Counted from the first letter of the stretch, positions 11,480 through 22,185 are shown. The stretch is 64,000 nucleotides of DNA from Gnetum montanum (GCA_015680685.1 MNCI01008366.1:880825-944824); one strand, 5' to 3'. A program made the numbers and translations. The notes: generated by a model from the sequence alone, not told the origin.

Positions 11480-12660
11480 GATAAGATCTAGACTTTAAGA
11501 AGAAATAATAGTTTCTTTATTAGGCTAAGTACTTCATGAAAATGAATGGATACCTTTATAAGGTGTGTGCCAATGACCTAGTTCCTTGGTATGTCCCTAA
11601 TACGGACTAATTGCATGTTCTCTAGGATGCTCATGAGGGCCCCTGTGGAGGCCACTATGTTGGGAGACACACAACCATAAAAATCCTAATGGAAGGATAC
11701 TATTGGCCTACAATCTTTAGGGATGTCCACCATTTTGTCTAATCCTATGAATGCTATCAATGAGATGATGGGATGACCACTTGAATAGAGGATCCTCAAT
11801 AGTAGATTCAACCACTAGAGCCCTTTGACATATGGGGCATATATTTCATGGGTTCCATCACACCCATGTCTAATGAAAAGGCATACATTATTGTAGCAGT
11901 TGACTACTGCACCAAATGGGTACAAGCAATTTCCATCACAGACTATACATCATCCACCACTACTCGATTTTTATAACAAAATGTTGTAAACAGGTTTGGG
12001 ATGTCCATGCATTGATTTCTAACAATGGAATTCATTTTATAGGTGCCACTTTTCAAAAACTCATGCAATTCTTGGAGGTCAAACATAAATTAACAACACC
12101 CTATCATCCCCAACTAATGATCAAGAAGAGGTAACTAACAATGAGATTACAAAGATTTTAACAAAAATTATCAACAAATATAGGAGAGACTGGAGCACAA
12201 AACTCAACGATGCCCTTTGGGCCTACCGCTCAACATGGAAACTCCCTATTGACTACTCTCCCTATGAGTTAGTGTAAAAAAAACTTCCAACACTCCAGAT
12301 TCAATCTGGGCTCCATACACTTTCAACAGCATGTGATCTGGATCTTGACTTAAGTTTAGCATAAAAAGAAAGACTGGTCAACCTTAACATGCTAGATGAA
12401 AATTGATTAGTGGCCCTATCTTTGAATGAAGTGCATAAGGCATTCAATAAGAAATGCCATGACCTTAGAATACAAAAGGAAAAATATTAACCTGGAGATA
12501 AGGTTGTCTACCGAAACCCCACACATGTCCTCCTAAAAACAAAGTTCCAAACATTGTGGGAGGGATCTTATATAATTGATGAAACCTTTCCCTTTGGGGC
12601 CATGTTAATCTACAAGCATGAGAGCCATATAGAAAGTAGTTGGCCAACATCCAACAAGTG
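11480..12660 (+). pseudogene. pol: Integrase of element C, with GPY/F module
   Basis: Order: His/Cys zinc region ('GHYVGRHTTIKILMEGYYWPTIF', 'YECYQ*DDG', 11640-11780); catalytic core with 'IYFMGSITPMSNEKAYIIV' where the first Asp is Tyr, 'LISNNGIHFIG' where the second Asp is Asn, and a frameshifted 'NDQEEVTN' that keeps Glu; then the C-terminal module around 12480-12640. Integrase inserts the DNA copy. Two of three catalytic acids are gone. No chromodomain is seen. Confidence 0.75.
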
Positions 12661-12755
12661 AAACCTTTTCTAGAGCTAAGACAAGCTAGTGCAACTACTA
12701 CCTCATTAGATGAATAACCATGCTATATATTTTGTGTCTCCTCCTTTCAACTCAA

Positions 12756-12773
12756 TCATGGGGGAGATGGCCA
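12756..12773 (+). promoter_or_regulatory. Internal polypurine motif after pol of element C
   Basis: TCATGGGGGAGATGGCC lies just past the end of the integrase. The same motif occurs at the same place in B, D, F and H. It resembles a polypurine tract but is several kilobases from the 3' LTR. Confidence 0.6.
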
Positions 12774-13253
12774 TCTGTTCTAATTACACACATGTCTTCT
12801 CAGTTTTTCACTTTTTGTTTTACACTTTGTTGATTTTTACTTCTTTTTGGTTCTTCATTCTATTAATTTTCTTAATTTTTTATTTTATAACATTGTTAGT
12901 ATGTTTTATCTTTCTTCAATATTTTATACTCTCTTATATAGTTTATATTTTACTTTATTTTGCGTGTGTGAATTTTCACTATTTTTGCTAATAAAAGTGC
13001 TTTATTACTAGAGGACACAGTGCTAATGTTGTTATTTACTAATGGTGATTTATGCTCAATGTTGTGATTGTTAATGTCTAGTTTCTATTTTTGAATTCTG
13101 ATGTCTAATGACTAAGACATGGTCTATTTTTCATGGAACATGCAATGAGTCCACATCATCCACCCATCCACAACCTCTATGGATTTCCTTATTTTGGAAA
13201 TTTGAGGTCCCTTTCATTAAATAAAATTTTAATAAATTTGGAACCTTTGGTAG
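12774..13253 (+). other. Spacer of element C, left part
   Basis: Non-coding and T-rich with repeated TTTTACA/TTTTAT words (about 12800-12990), then conserved spacer blocks (GAGGTCCCTTT at 13206) also found in F, H and B. Ends at the insertion point of D; it resumes at 20946. Confidence 0.7.
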
Positions 13254-13421
13254 TGATGAGTGGCGAGGTACCCCTACACTCAACCATACGAATACGAGCG
13301 TTACACGCGTGATCTAGTAGAACTCCACAAACTAAGTGCCTACACACCTCATGGAACACTTAAGGTTAATCATTCATTATCTTCCCAGACTTACTTGTAT
13401 TTGTCACGGTTGTATGGTTAA

Positions 13422-13426
13422 GTAAG
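13422..13426 (+). repeat. Target-site duplication of E, left copy (GTAAG)
   Basis: GTAAG precedes solo LTR E and is repeated exactly at 14303-14307. Confidence 0.88.
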
Positions 13427-14302
13427 TCATGAAGCGCTATATAGTCGATGTGCTGACTAGGCTACGTATACGGGGCCCCATATATGCGACCCCGTCGACG
13501 TAGCCTTTCTGCGTCGATGTGGCCCTGTTTACGCAGCCGCCTATCCCAGCCTATAAATAAGAGGGCCTTTTGCCTCATTTGGGGAGCTTCGGTTAGTTGT
13601 AGTGAAGCTCTTGCATTTTGTTTCTATAGAAGTTAGATTATTTTCCCAGTGCATGCCCGTAGTGTGATGCTTGTAATTGTACAACACCTTTATTCAAGTG
13701 CGACATACTTGGATGCACACATGACCAGAAATAAAGATCGAGATTACTTCATCATTGTAGCATTCACTTAGTTTTAATAGTTTAATTATTATTGTTAATT
13801 GTTATTGTTATTTATTGTTCTCTTAGTTAATATTTCTTTATTGTCATTTACTATTCCTGTTGTTAAATGCGAAATGAGTACGACTTAATCACAAGCATTT
13901 AAGTGTGACTACTTGGTAACCCAGCAGTGTACCTAGGATCTACACTTGGTAATCCTAGTAGTAGTTGTGCACGAGGTCCAAGATGTGTATGGATGATTAA
14001 GGAACGGATGCTCATCGCACTTAGGGTAGCTTAGACTACATTTCCTATTATGCACTAGTTTAATCAATATTATCTTCCATTGTCTCTAGGAGTAGCATTA
14101 GTTTAGGATCACATCATATGCCTCACTCTGGACTAAACCATATGTGACAAAGCAAATACTAGTCCAGGTGGGAAGACAGTGAACTGCGATCAACGTGTAA
14201 CTATCTAGATACCACAGCTAGCCTATCCACGGAGTTCGACCGGATCGTGTGTGAATGCTCAAATTCGTATGATTGGGCATAGGGGTACCTAGCCACTCAT
14301 TA
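13427..14302 (+). mobile_element. Element E: solo LTR
   Basis: An 876-bp LTR begins TCATGAAG (from TGATGAAG) and ends ACTCATTA, with no internal region on either side. It is flanked by a perfect GTAAG duplication. It has its own TATA box (TATAAATA, 13552-13559), GTATAC/GTCGAC/GTCGATG boxes in U3, and AATAAA at about 13728. The first 30 bases match the LTR of element G (both TNATGAAG...GTC.ATGTG), so E and G are one subfamily. Solo LTRs arise by recombination between the two LTRs of an inserted element. Confidence 0.9.
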
Positions 14303-14307
14303 GTAAG
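14303..14307 (+). repeat. Target-site duplication of E, right copy (GTAAG)
   Basis: Exact match to 13422-13426. The D LTR resumes here (GTAAGTTTGAGG). Confidence 0.88.
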
Positions 14308-14956
14308 TTTGAGGTATATGATTTTTATATCTTTTCTATTTTATCTCCTATGCTAATGAGGTAAAGGGTGAAGAGACTAATTAACTAACTTTAACTAACT
14401 AACTAAGCCTTAATTAACCTAGCATCAGTATCTATTCCCACTTACCGTTCACACCCTGAACCAATGTAACCTTGGTTACCAAATGCTATTCGTTACTGGG
14501 ATCACCAAGCGTAACACATGTGCTTGAAGCGGTCGTACTAAATGCACTTAACTATGGGAGAAGGGTTGAGAGAGATTTAATTACTAATAAAGCATTTAAA
14601 CAATAAACAATAAATAACAATAAATAAAGTCCTATCTAGTTTAGTCCATGCACTGCAAGGTTTATCCAAGAAGTTTTTCGTACACAAACTTATGTTTAGG
14701 TACAATATTTGCTTGAATAAAGATTTGTTCACTTTGGAGCTCCTATTGCGGGCACATGGAAATTATTCTATCTCTGGAGGGGAAAAAATGCCAGAGTTTT
14801 GCTATGGTCTAGGCCTAGATTGAGAAACAAGGGAGAGCCACCTCTTATTTATAGATTTGGCAGAACACTACAATATCGCGTATGCGATATCGCAGGGGAA
14901 GATGTGATATCGCAGTGGACGTGATATCGTGGCCCATGTGATATCGCATCCCATCA

Positions 14957-14970
14957 TACCCCCACGACTG
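14957..14970 (-). promoter_or_regulatory. 3' polypurine tract of element D
   Basis: On the minus strand CCAGTCGTGGGGGTA abuts the LTR start TGATGGG. It is the same form as in C and a better purine run than in B and F. Confidence 0.75.
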
Positions 14971-16848
14971 GATAAAAACTCGTCCTTGAGTTCCTTACAA
15001 AATATTGGGATGGTATGGGATTATTGACTCAAATAGAACTAATGGTGAATGGGATGACATGTGAATGGATCATCATTACAAGATAAGACAAAACTGGTAT
15101 ACACGACAACAAGAGTAAAGACTTTATACATTTGACATCAGGCCTTATTTGGCAGCTGAGAAAGAGAGAGAAAGAAAGAAGTTTTGCTGCTGCCAACGCC
15201 AAGATTGTGCCTTTCGTTGTTCATCAGTAAGCGCGCCATCCATCTCATTCTTTGCATAGCTGCTTCAGCACTGATCCATTCCAAGTGTTTCCTCTAGATC
15301 CAATCCATTGGTGCATGATTGCCATCTACACACACAACACAGTCTTTATATTGGCAAGGGTAAATGAATCATAATGCAATTGATACCTTGATTTGGTAAA
15401 AGGTCCATTGGCTGAGTTGTGGTATGGCTGATACGGATCTAGAGATATCATAGTGGTGACTATCGAAGGTGTAGGGGTAGGAGAAAATAGAAAAAATTTG
15501 GGTCTGGACCCTCATGACTAAGAGCAAACCTCTAGTAGCGATAGAATGGAGAAAGAATAAACATCAAGAAAGATGGAGAAAAAGACAACTATAACGTTGA
15601 TGAAGTGGATGTCAAGATGGAAATGAACAAAATAAAGTGGATTGAAAAAATTTTAAGGGAAAGAATTTAACTGGTGCACCAAATAGGAATGTCAGTGGGT
15701 CCTCCCCAAAGCAGGCTCATGCCCTTAATGCCCTGAAAAACCCTCATTCGAAGAGTCTGTAGGCTCTAGGAATATTATTTGGAACAAGAGTTAAAGTCTT
15801 AACCACAAGAATTTACCAAAAAGAAAACAATGTGTCAACCAAAATATACACTAATGAAACAACTAGTAATGAGGTGAACAATGGAGGAAGAGTGATGGAA
15901 AGCAGAGAATGGAATGAAATCCCACGAACAAGGTGGTGTACAGTCCCTTGTATAGTTAATGATTAATGTGACTTAGTAGATCCCATTCCAAGTTTGGCCT
16001 CAACAACCACATCCAGTGACTTCGCATTAATGCATTCGGAAAATCCATCTGCTTGAAGTAACAAGAATGCCTTAAGCCAAGAGCCACCACCATTCCGACG
16101 AAACGAAGGAGGAGAGAATGGGAAGCGAGAAGGGCCTTAGTTAGAGGGAACATTTTTATTTTAGTTCCATAACTAGTGCTTGTAGCCTAAATTATTATTT
16201 CATCTAAGGGGTGTGCTTTGAATTCTCACAGTTTTTTTTTTTGGTTTTCTATGTTTATACGTGAGAACCACACCATGCAAAGACTTTGTTATTTTTATTT
16301 GCTCAGCTTCCCGATAATTGGGTAACATTGAAGCAATAAGAAAACTCAAGAAGAAAACATCCAAGAACCCAAGAGAATGGCCAACACAAATGCATCAAGT
16401 TCCCTTGAAGTCACACCCTTTTCAATCCGTGAGTCCTTCCTTAGTTTGGGAAATGCCCAGTCACCGATTCATTGATAGTTCTTATTTTAAAAGGAACTAT
16501 ATATTTCCAAGCTAAGAGAGACCATATAAATTTGTGGATGTATGGATGAAGTGAACTCATTGCCTACTATATCAAAAGAACCATATCTTAGTATCAACAT
16601 CATAACTTAGAGGTAAAAACCAAACATTAGCAATCAATAGAAAAACAATTTATACCATCATGAAGAACACTTATTAAATGAAAAACTTGACAAGATGGAT
16701 AACACACATAAGGAATGAAAAATTATGAATGATGTTGTAAAACAAAAACAAGAAAAGTTAAAGAAATTTGTAAAACAAAAATGTGTAAAATAGAAACGTG
16801 TAAAACAAAAAATTAAAACAACTGAGGGCCTCAAATGATTAGCATAGG
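14971..16848 (-). other. 3' non-coding region of element D
   Basis: Read on the minus strand, the region after the internal polypurine motif follows the spacer of F and H (TTTTACAC words at 16690-16830, 'AAAGGGTGTGACTTCAAGG' near 16405, 'ggaggacccact' near 15700). It then departs from them. The U3-like array, the intron cassette and the third ORF are not recognisable, apart from 'CTACTAGAGG' at about 15535 and 'TAGATGGCAATC' at about 15325, possible remnants of the intron edges. No ORF of interest. Confidence 0.65.
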
Positions 16849-16849
16849 T

Positions 16850-16868
16850 GGCCATCTCCCCCATGATT
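16850..16868 (-). promoter_or_regulatory. Internal polypurine motif of element D
   Basis: Minus-strand TCATGGGGGAGATGGCC, the same as in the full-length copies. It survived the deletion that removed pol, whose junction is only about 30 bases upstream. Confidence 0.6.
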
Positions 16869-16869
16869 G

Positions 16870-17050
16870 AATTGAAAGGGAGAGATCCAAAATAATGAGC
16901 GCCTATTTGAATTTCTTAGAAGTGCCCAACTCCTCCTAATTGGTGTTCTTAAGTTAAGGGTTGGAAGTCGGTGACACTCATACTCCAATGTATCTGTGCC
17001 TTCATTGTGGGCGTGAGTTGTTCCCCCAGTTTTTTCCATGCATGTTGGTG
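16870..17050 (-). other. Deletion junction in pol of element D
   Basis: On the minus strand the connector before RT is recognisable up to 'GVGHSKKFK'-like bases near 16905 (equivalent to EL.IP.NFK in other copies). The sequence then jumps to the block just before the internal polypurine motif, with TCTCCCTTTCAATTCAATC at 16864-16890. About 2.6-2.9 kb of RT, RNase H and integrase present in B, C, F and H is absent. Confidence 0.7.
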
Positions 17051-17096
17051 GGCTGCTTTCTTATTGTGTGGTTGCTACATACAGGCATCTTTGTAT

Positions 17097-17645
17097 CTAA
17101 TTTTCTTGTGCACACCAGTTGCATGTAGGAGATGCTAAGCATTCCTCCATGTCATCATCCTCTAAGTCACTGTATGTGATGCATGAAACTTTCTTCTTCT
17201 CGATCTTTCCATAAATTTTTACCTTAGATATTTCCAAGGAAAGATCGTGGATTCCTAGGCATACGTCTATTGTACGTAGCCATGCCCTTCCCATTATAAT
17301 TGGGAAGTCCCCTTTGTTTCCATTGACTTCTATCACCAGGAAATCAGTTGGGTATGACTAACGACACACAGTGGTAACAATGTCCTCCACCAATCCCAAG
17401 GGAATGGTGATGGACTGGTCAGCCAGCTCTAGTTAAATATTGTTCTTCTTGAGTGGAGGTAGGTTCCAGTCTTGATACATTTCTCGTGAGATTAAGTTGA
17501 CTCCGGAACCTGAGTCAAGAAGATCCTTATGAGGTTCATTCCTAGTGACTTGGAGGTAGATTAAGGGACTTCCAGGGTCAGAGAGTTTCCTGGAAAGGTG
17601 GCCTACCTTGATCCAGTTGGCAACGGTATGTGTTAACATAACCAT
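17097..17645 (-). pseudogene. pol: Protease of element D
   Basis: This is the best preserved protease in the window. The active site LLDSGSGVNLIS is intact at about 17500-17535, followed by 'MYQDWNLPPLKKNNI', 'GLVEDIVTTVC' and 'GDFPIIMGRAWLRTIDV' (about 17265-17315). One internal stop near 17430 and another near 17375 split it into two open stretches of 70 and 79 codons. It should process the Gag/Gag-Pol polyprotein. In D it would act without RT or integrase, so any movement would depend on another copy's enzymes. Confidence 0.82.
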
Positions 17646-18009
17646 GTGCGTTAAGCTCTATTGTTGGTTTGAAGGGAGCTCTAAAGCCTTAATTTTTGGA
17701 GGAGCGTACACAGACTCAACCGCTTGTGGTTGTGAGAGCTTTTTTGGGCTTTGGTTCTGAAGAAAGGTCTTCTCTTCTTACGGTTGTCAGAACTAGCAAC
17801 GGGTTGAAGGTTTACAACTCTCATAGCATTACGTTGCTACGGTTGAGTGGGGAGTTCCCCTTGCATTGTTGGAGTGGGAGGTAGTGGAACTACCGACATA
17901 AGAGTGATGGATGGATTCAGAGGATGGTATGCATGTGGGATGTCTCCCAGAGGAGATAGAGTCTTTCTAAAATATTCCCAAACTTGGTAGTGACGTTGTG
18001 GGGTTATGT

Positions 18010-20226
18010 GACGCATAGAGTCACTTGGAGAAATTGGCTATTGCATGTAGTAGCCATATGGGTCTGGTTGCTGGTAAGGGTATTGTTGCCTAGGCGGTGG
18101 CATCTCCCATGAATGTGGGTGTTGCCACTGCTGGTGTTGCCTGATAGGTTGTGGTGGGGTTCCACTTGGATAATACATTAACGGTTGGTGAAACTGCCTC
18201 GGGTTACCTTGGGGATAAGGTAACCGATGGGGTGCTTGCCATTTGTTAAGTCTTGGGTTGAGTGCATACCCCGCGGACTCTTGCAGATGTGAGATTATTA
18301 GGCAACATCCCTTAGGATGGTCATATTGGCAGATCTTACATCCACCATCATTTTTTGTGTCAGAATCCACAACCTCATCGACGATAGTCATTTTTCCCTT
18401 ACCCTTGTCACGTGCATGGCCTGAATCTCTCCACTTTTTCTTCTCATGGTCACTACTTCGTTCCTCCTTAGACTCCTCTATGATTTTCAGGACAAGTTCA
18501 AGTCTACTATCTAAGGAGTCTTGTATTTGATCTACCTTAGCTACCACTTCTGTTGTTAAATTTTGAAGTGACAAGGTTTTTCTATTCACCAACTCTTCAA
18601 GTGGTGACTCATCCTCTTTATCATAGAATCTCACTCCCTTCTTTCGGAGGGAAGGATTGTGGTTATATTCTTCCGCGCTCTCTTTTCCATAGCTCCCCTT
18701 TTTATTTAGCTATTTGTTCCAACAATCTATGAATTTCATGGGATGTAAGTTTAGATAATCTCCCTTGGGCATATGTCCCAAGGGTTCTCCTAGTTTCGTG
18801 TCTTAGCCCATCTACGAGGTGGCATAGTTGATCCCGTTGTGTGTAACCATGGCCCGGACAATGATGTAGCAATGCATAATATCGGCCCATGGTAGCATCC
18901 AAGGGTTCGTGATTACCATGCTTCCATCCTTGGATCTCCTTACGCAAGTTGGACACTCTGGAGTACGTTTGGTATTTATCGTTGAACAGTTCGAGCATTG
19001 TACTCCACCTCCTAATGGTTTCTGGCTCTAAGGATCGATACCAACTCTCTGCTTCTTTTATGAGTGTCCTAGGAAACAACTTTAACTTCTACCACTCATT
19101 TTCTATGTTCTGCAAGGTACAGGCATCATGGAATTCCTATAAATGATTCTACAGATCAGCATTGTATCTGCCTTTGAAGTGTGGGATATTATTCATGNCT
19201 GCAGATCAGCATTGTATCTGCCTTTGAAGTGTGGGATATTATTCATGTCTAGTCTCTTGATTCGACTATCTTTTTGATGCCTTGTAGGTATTCTCACTAC
19301 CTTCGTAATATCTAACATACTTCGGGTGGCAAGTAGGGGTTCTTCATGATCATCTCTCTCATGACATCTATGATGCCTACGTGGTTCCCTACTTTCCATT
19401 CTATGTCTTGACTCTTGTGAATGCCCTCGTCCTTGCTCTTGACTCTCTCATTGACGTCTCTCCTTTTGCTTACCCTTATCCTCACTGTTGTTCTCTTTAT
19501 GACTGCATCCTGATGTGGAAGGAGAGGGTGAATGGTATGATGAAGGGGAAGAAGAAGGAGAAACATCACCATGATGATGTTTCTTACCTTCTCTTCTATG
19601 GCTACAGCCCCAATCATGATGATGATCTGAGTGCCCATCATTGTCATGTGTTTTTGTTCCCTCGATGAACACTTGGTGCTCATGGGGATCAAGACTAGGG
19701 TTGTGTATTGTGGAGTGTAGGTTTTGATACCCCACCTCCTCACTATTGTTAGGAGAGGGAACATCATCTTATGGAGAACCTATTGAGATAGGTTCACCAC
19801 CCTTAACTTCTCTTATGATGGGTGAAGCATTACAGGGGCCTTTGCCCTTCAACAATGTATGGTGGCTCTCCTGCCACAAGTCCCGTTGACGTTTCGCTTC
19901 TATGGGATGATAATCCCTTCTGTTGAAATCACCTACAACGTATTCAGCATATAGCTGTGTCATGCCTATCTGTGCAAGAGCATGAAGAAGCATGTTAGGG
20001 ACTACATGATCCGAAGGTAACACCATGTTACCTTGCAAATCTCGCCAATGCAGCTATTCATCCTGATGGAGGATAAAAGTGAAATCGGTATATACTCATC
20101 GGGATGAATATATACCACTCGATGCTGTTGAGGAACTGGCGGTTCTCAGTTATGCATGTTAGACTGCCGACTGTTTCTTGTATGATCCCTAGGTGGTGAA
20201 GTGCTTTTGTTCGAAGAAGAAGACAT
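18010..20226 (-). pseudogene. gag: gag of element D, largely open
   Basis: Start ATG at 20226 (MSSSSNKSTSPPRD). Order on the minus strand: N-terminal block 'NMVLPSDHVVPNMLLHAL' (open 89 codons, 19769-20038); Ser/His/Lys-rich linker (95 codons, 19448-19735, 'SPSSSPSSYHSPSPSTS'); 'EEPLLATRSMLDITKVVRIP' (about 19290-19350); gag core (125 codons, 18702-19079, 'LFNDKYQTYSRVSNLRKEIQ'); coiled region, zinc knuckle CKICQYDHPKGC and Pro/Gln-rich tail (198 codons, 18038-18634). A contig join with a 46-bp duplication (19152-19247) falls in it, so part of the damage may be assembly error. Confidence 0.82.
19152..19247. other. Contig join: N flanked by an unmerged 46-bp overlap
   Basis: Bases 19152-19197 are repeated exactly at 19202-19247, separated by one N (19198) and three further bases. 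Other gag copies have this stretch once. The likely cause is two contig ends that overlap but were not merged. Confidence 0.8.
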
Positions 20227-20354
20227 TGTTTCTTATTTGGTGTGCTGATTAACCATTATATAATTTTTCATCTGATTAACCCTAAGGGTTCGTTTAATCT
20301 TCCCAACGATGTGGATGATTTCCTATGTTCTACTTAGTGCAAAAACAACTTAAT

Positions 20355-20373
20355 CCCCAGCAACGGTGCCAAT
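20355..20373 (-). promoter_or_regulatory. Primer-binding site (tRNA-Asp) of element D
   Basis: Minus-strand TTGGCACCGTTGCTGGGGA is the closest match in the window to the tRNA-Asp complement (two transitions). It sits right at the inner end of the LTR. Confidence 0.88.
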
Positions 20374-20945
20374 GATGAGTGGCGAGGTACCCCTACACTC
20401 AACCATACGAATACGAGCATTACACGTGCGATCCGATCGAACTCCGCAGACTAAGTGCCTACACGCTTCATGGAACACTTAAGGTTAATCGTTCTTTGTC
20501 TTCCTAGACTTACTTGTATTTGTCACGGTTGTATGGTTAAGTAAGTCTNCGATAAATAATAAATAACAGTAAATAAATTCCTATCTAGCTTAGTCCATGC
20601 ACTACAAGGTTTATCCAAGAAGTTCATCTTTATTTCTGTACACAAACTTGTGTTCAGGTACAATATTTGCTCAAATAAAGATTCGTTCACTTTGGAGCTC
20701 CTACTGCGGGCACATGGAAATTATTCTATCTCTGGAGGGGAAAAACTACTAGAGTTTCGCTACGATCTAGGCCTAGATTGAGAAACAAGGGAGAGCTGCC
20801 TCTTATTTATAGATTTTGCGGTGCACTGCGATATCACGTACAAGATATCGTAGGGGGAGATGCGATATCGCGTACGTGATATCGCAGGGGATGCGATATC
20901 ATGGCAGATGCTATATCGTGGCCCATGCAATATCACGTCCCATCA
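20374..20945 (-). repeat. 5' LTR of element D, incomplete at an N
   Basis: Begins TGATGAGTGG and ends GTCCCATCA in plus coordinates. At 20549 an N replaces roughly 250-300 bp present in the partner LTR (14308 to about 14605). TATA box (minus) at 20804-20811. U3 at 20815-20945 has GATATC boxes, more copies than the partner. The inverted repeat ATCTTTATTT/AAATAAAGAT around AATAAA is complete here. Confidence 0.85.
20549..20549. other. Single N: unresolved gap in LTR of D
   Basis: The sequence GTAAGTCTNCG interrupts the LTR three bases after the same GTAAG at which E is inserted in the other D LTR, so the assembler probably failed to resolve the two LTRs. Confidence 0.7.
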
Positions 20946-21939
20946 AGTAGTTTTTGAAATTGGGAAGGATTCAAAGATTTGCATAGGGTGTGACTGCAAG
21001 GAGACTCAATAATCTTTTTACTCTTTTACTTACTCAAGTGCTTGAGTGTTTTCATACACTTCTTATTGTTTCATGTCATCCAATAAAAGGAAGTTGAATA
21101 AAGTATTTGCATGGTGTGGTTCCCATCAAAAAAGACAAAAAAAAAACAACAACAACAATAACATGATGGGAATTCAAAGCACATCCTATAGAGAAATAAA
21201 GGAGCTACAAGCATTGGTTATGGGACTAAAAAGACATGTTACCTATGTGTGAACATCCCCTCTAACTAAGGCCCTCTCTCACTTCCTACTTTCTTCTCTT
21301 CTCTTTATGGAATGATGGTTGTTTTGTGGGAGTGCTCTTGTGTCTATAGGAGGTGGATCAATCTTGGAGTGGTAATGCAAACTCACTAAAAGAGGTTGGT
21401 TTTGGTCTATACTAAGGATGGATCTTCTTAGGTCATTTTAAACATAAACAACACAAGGGACTTCTTATGAACTCAATTCAAGATTCCATCCCACCTTCTC
21501 AATCATCCATCTATGCTGCTGGTAACTTACCTCACTGTCAATTTCCAAGTTATGCTTGATGTCTTAGATTGATGTGTTGGAATTCTTGGATAGATTCTTT
21601 TTGTTTGGTCCTTAACTTTTCATGATCATTAATTAACTATGGGGCCCACATACTCCTTAGTTAAGGTTATGCAAGGGCAAAAAGGATGTGTGCATACTAT
21701 GGGGAGGGCCCACTTGCATATCTCTTGGTTTGGATAGTTAAGTCCCTTACCTTTGATAGTGCTACAATCCTATCTTTTGCGTACCCCATGGTACATCTAG
21801 CTCTGTGCTCCTTGAAACATTCCTAGAACTTCATTCTCTAACCATTTTCTAAATTTTCTGGATTTTTGGACTTCCATTTGACTCTAATTTCACTCAAAAA
21901 TTCCTTATATTTTCAAGTTTGACCAAAGTAAATGATGAT
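20946..21939 (+). other. Spacer of element C, right part
   Basis: Continues the spacer interrupted by D. Conserved non-coding blocks shared with F and H: AAGGATTCAAAG.TTTG, 'CATGGTGTGGTTCCCATCA' near 21110, AAAGCACA near 21177, CTATGGGGCCCACA near 21640. I see no coding signal; the 68-codon ORF at 21046 is not conserved in the other copies. Confidence 0.65.
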
Positions 21940-22040
21940 CAACATCCATATTGACTAGGCCTATTTGATGCAATCGACCTCGTTGATTGGGCCCATTAAC
22001 TAGGCCCCATCAACATAACATAAGAAGTCTATAAATATAG
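21940..22040 (+). promoter_or_regulatory. Internal U3-like promoter of element C
   Basis: A GC-richer patch holds GGCC and TCGA boxes (ATCGACCTCGTTGATTGGGC, then AACTAGGCCCCATCAAC) followed by a TATA box TATAAATA at 22030-22037. The same modules, CATCAACTAGGCC and CTCGTCGAC, form the U3 of the element's own 3' LTR (25395-25520), where the TATA box is again TATAAATA. It lies about 150 bp upstream of the intron and 450 bp upstream of the ATG of the third ORF. Promoter function is inferred. Confidence 0.6.
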
Positions 22041-22185
22041 CTAAACACTTTGTAATTTTTTATCATTTGCTTCACAATAAGAGGGGAGTTCTTGTCATTT
22101 TTTAGAGCCCAATGCCTTCCAGAACCCATAACTTTCCAATTTTTTGTCCAAATCACTCTGTTCTTCGATCTTGCAACTACTAGAG

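Larger units (their letters stand above)
13254..14956 (-). repeat. 3' LTR of element D, split by solo LTR E
   Basis: The LTR occupies 13254-13426 and 14308-14956 (plus the duplicated GTAAG). Ends are TGATGAGTGG and ATCCCATCA in plus coordinates. The minus-strand TATA box is at 14846-14853. U3 (about 14870-14956) has GATATC palindromes: GCGATATCGC-type boxes repeated four times or more. One arm of the AATAAA inverted repeat seen in the partner LTR is shortened here. Confidence 0.87.
13254..20945 (-). mobile_element. Element D: non-autonomous gag-protease derivative inserted in C
   Basis: D has two LTRs, a good PBS and a PPT, but between them only gag, protease and spacer. RT, RNase H, integrase and the third ORF are missing. 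Flanks GGTAG and AGTAG form a 4-of-5 target duplication and the C spacer reads across it. It has the longest open stretches of the window (198, 125 and 95 codons of gag), fitting a younger age. The LTR block I compared differs at 5 of 61 positions, against 9-11 of 60 in B, C and F. Confidence 0.88.

Noticed and set aside
12710-12991. A 93-codon hydrophobic frame resembling a membrane protein
   Set aside because: It is a translation of the T-rich spacer (Phe/Leu/Ile runs). Copies F and H do not keep the frame.
19312-19767. A 151-codon minus-strand frame in the gag linker of D
   Set aside because: It is an out-of-frame reading of the Ser/His-rich linker; the frame with 'SPSSSPSSYHSPSPS' and 'EGTKTHDNDGHSDHHHD' matches the other gag copies.
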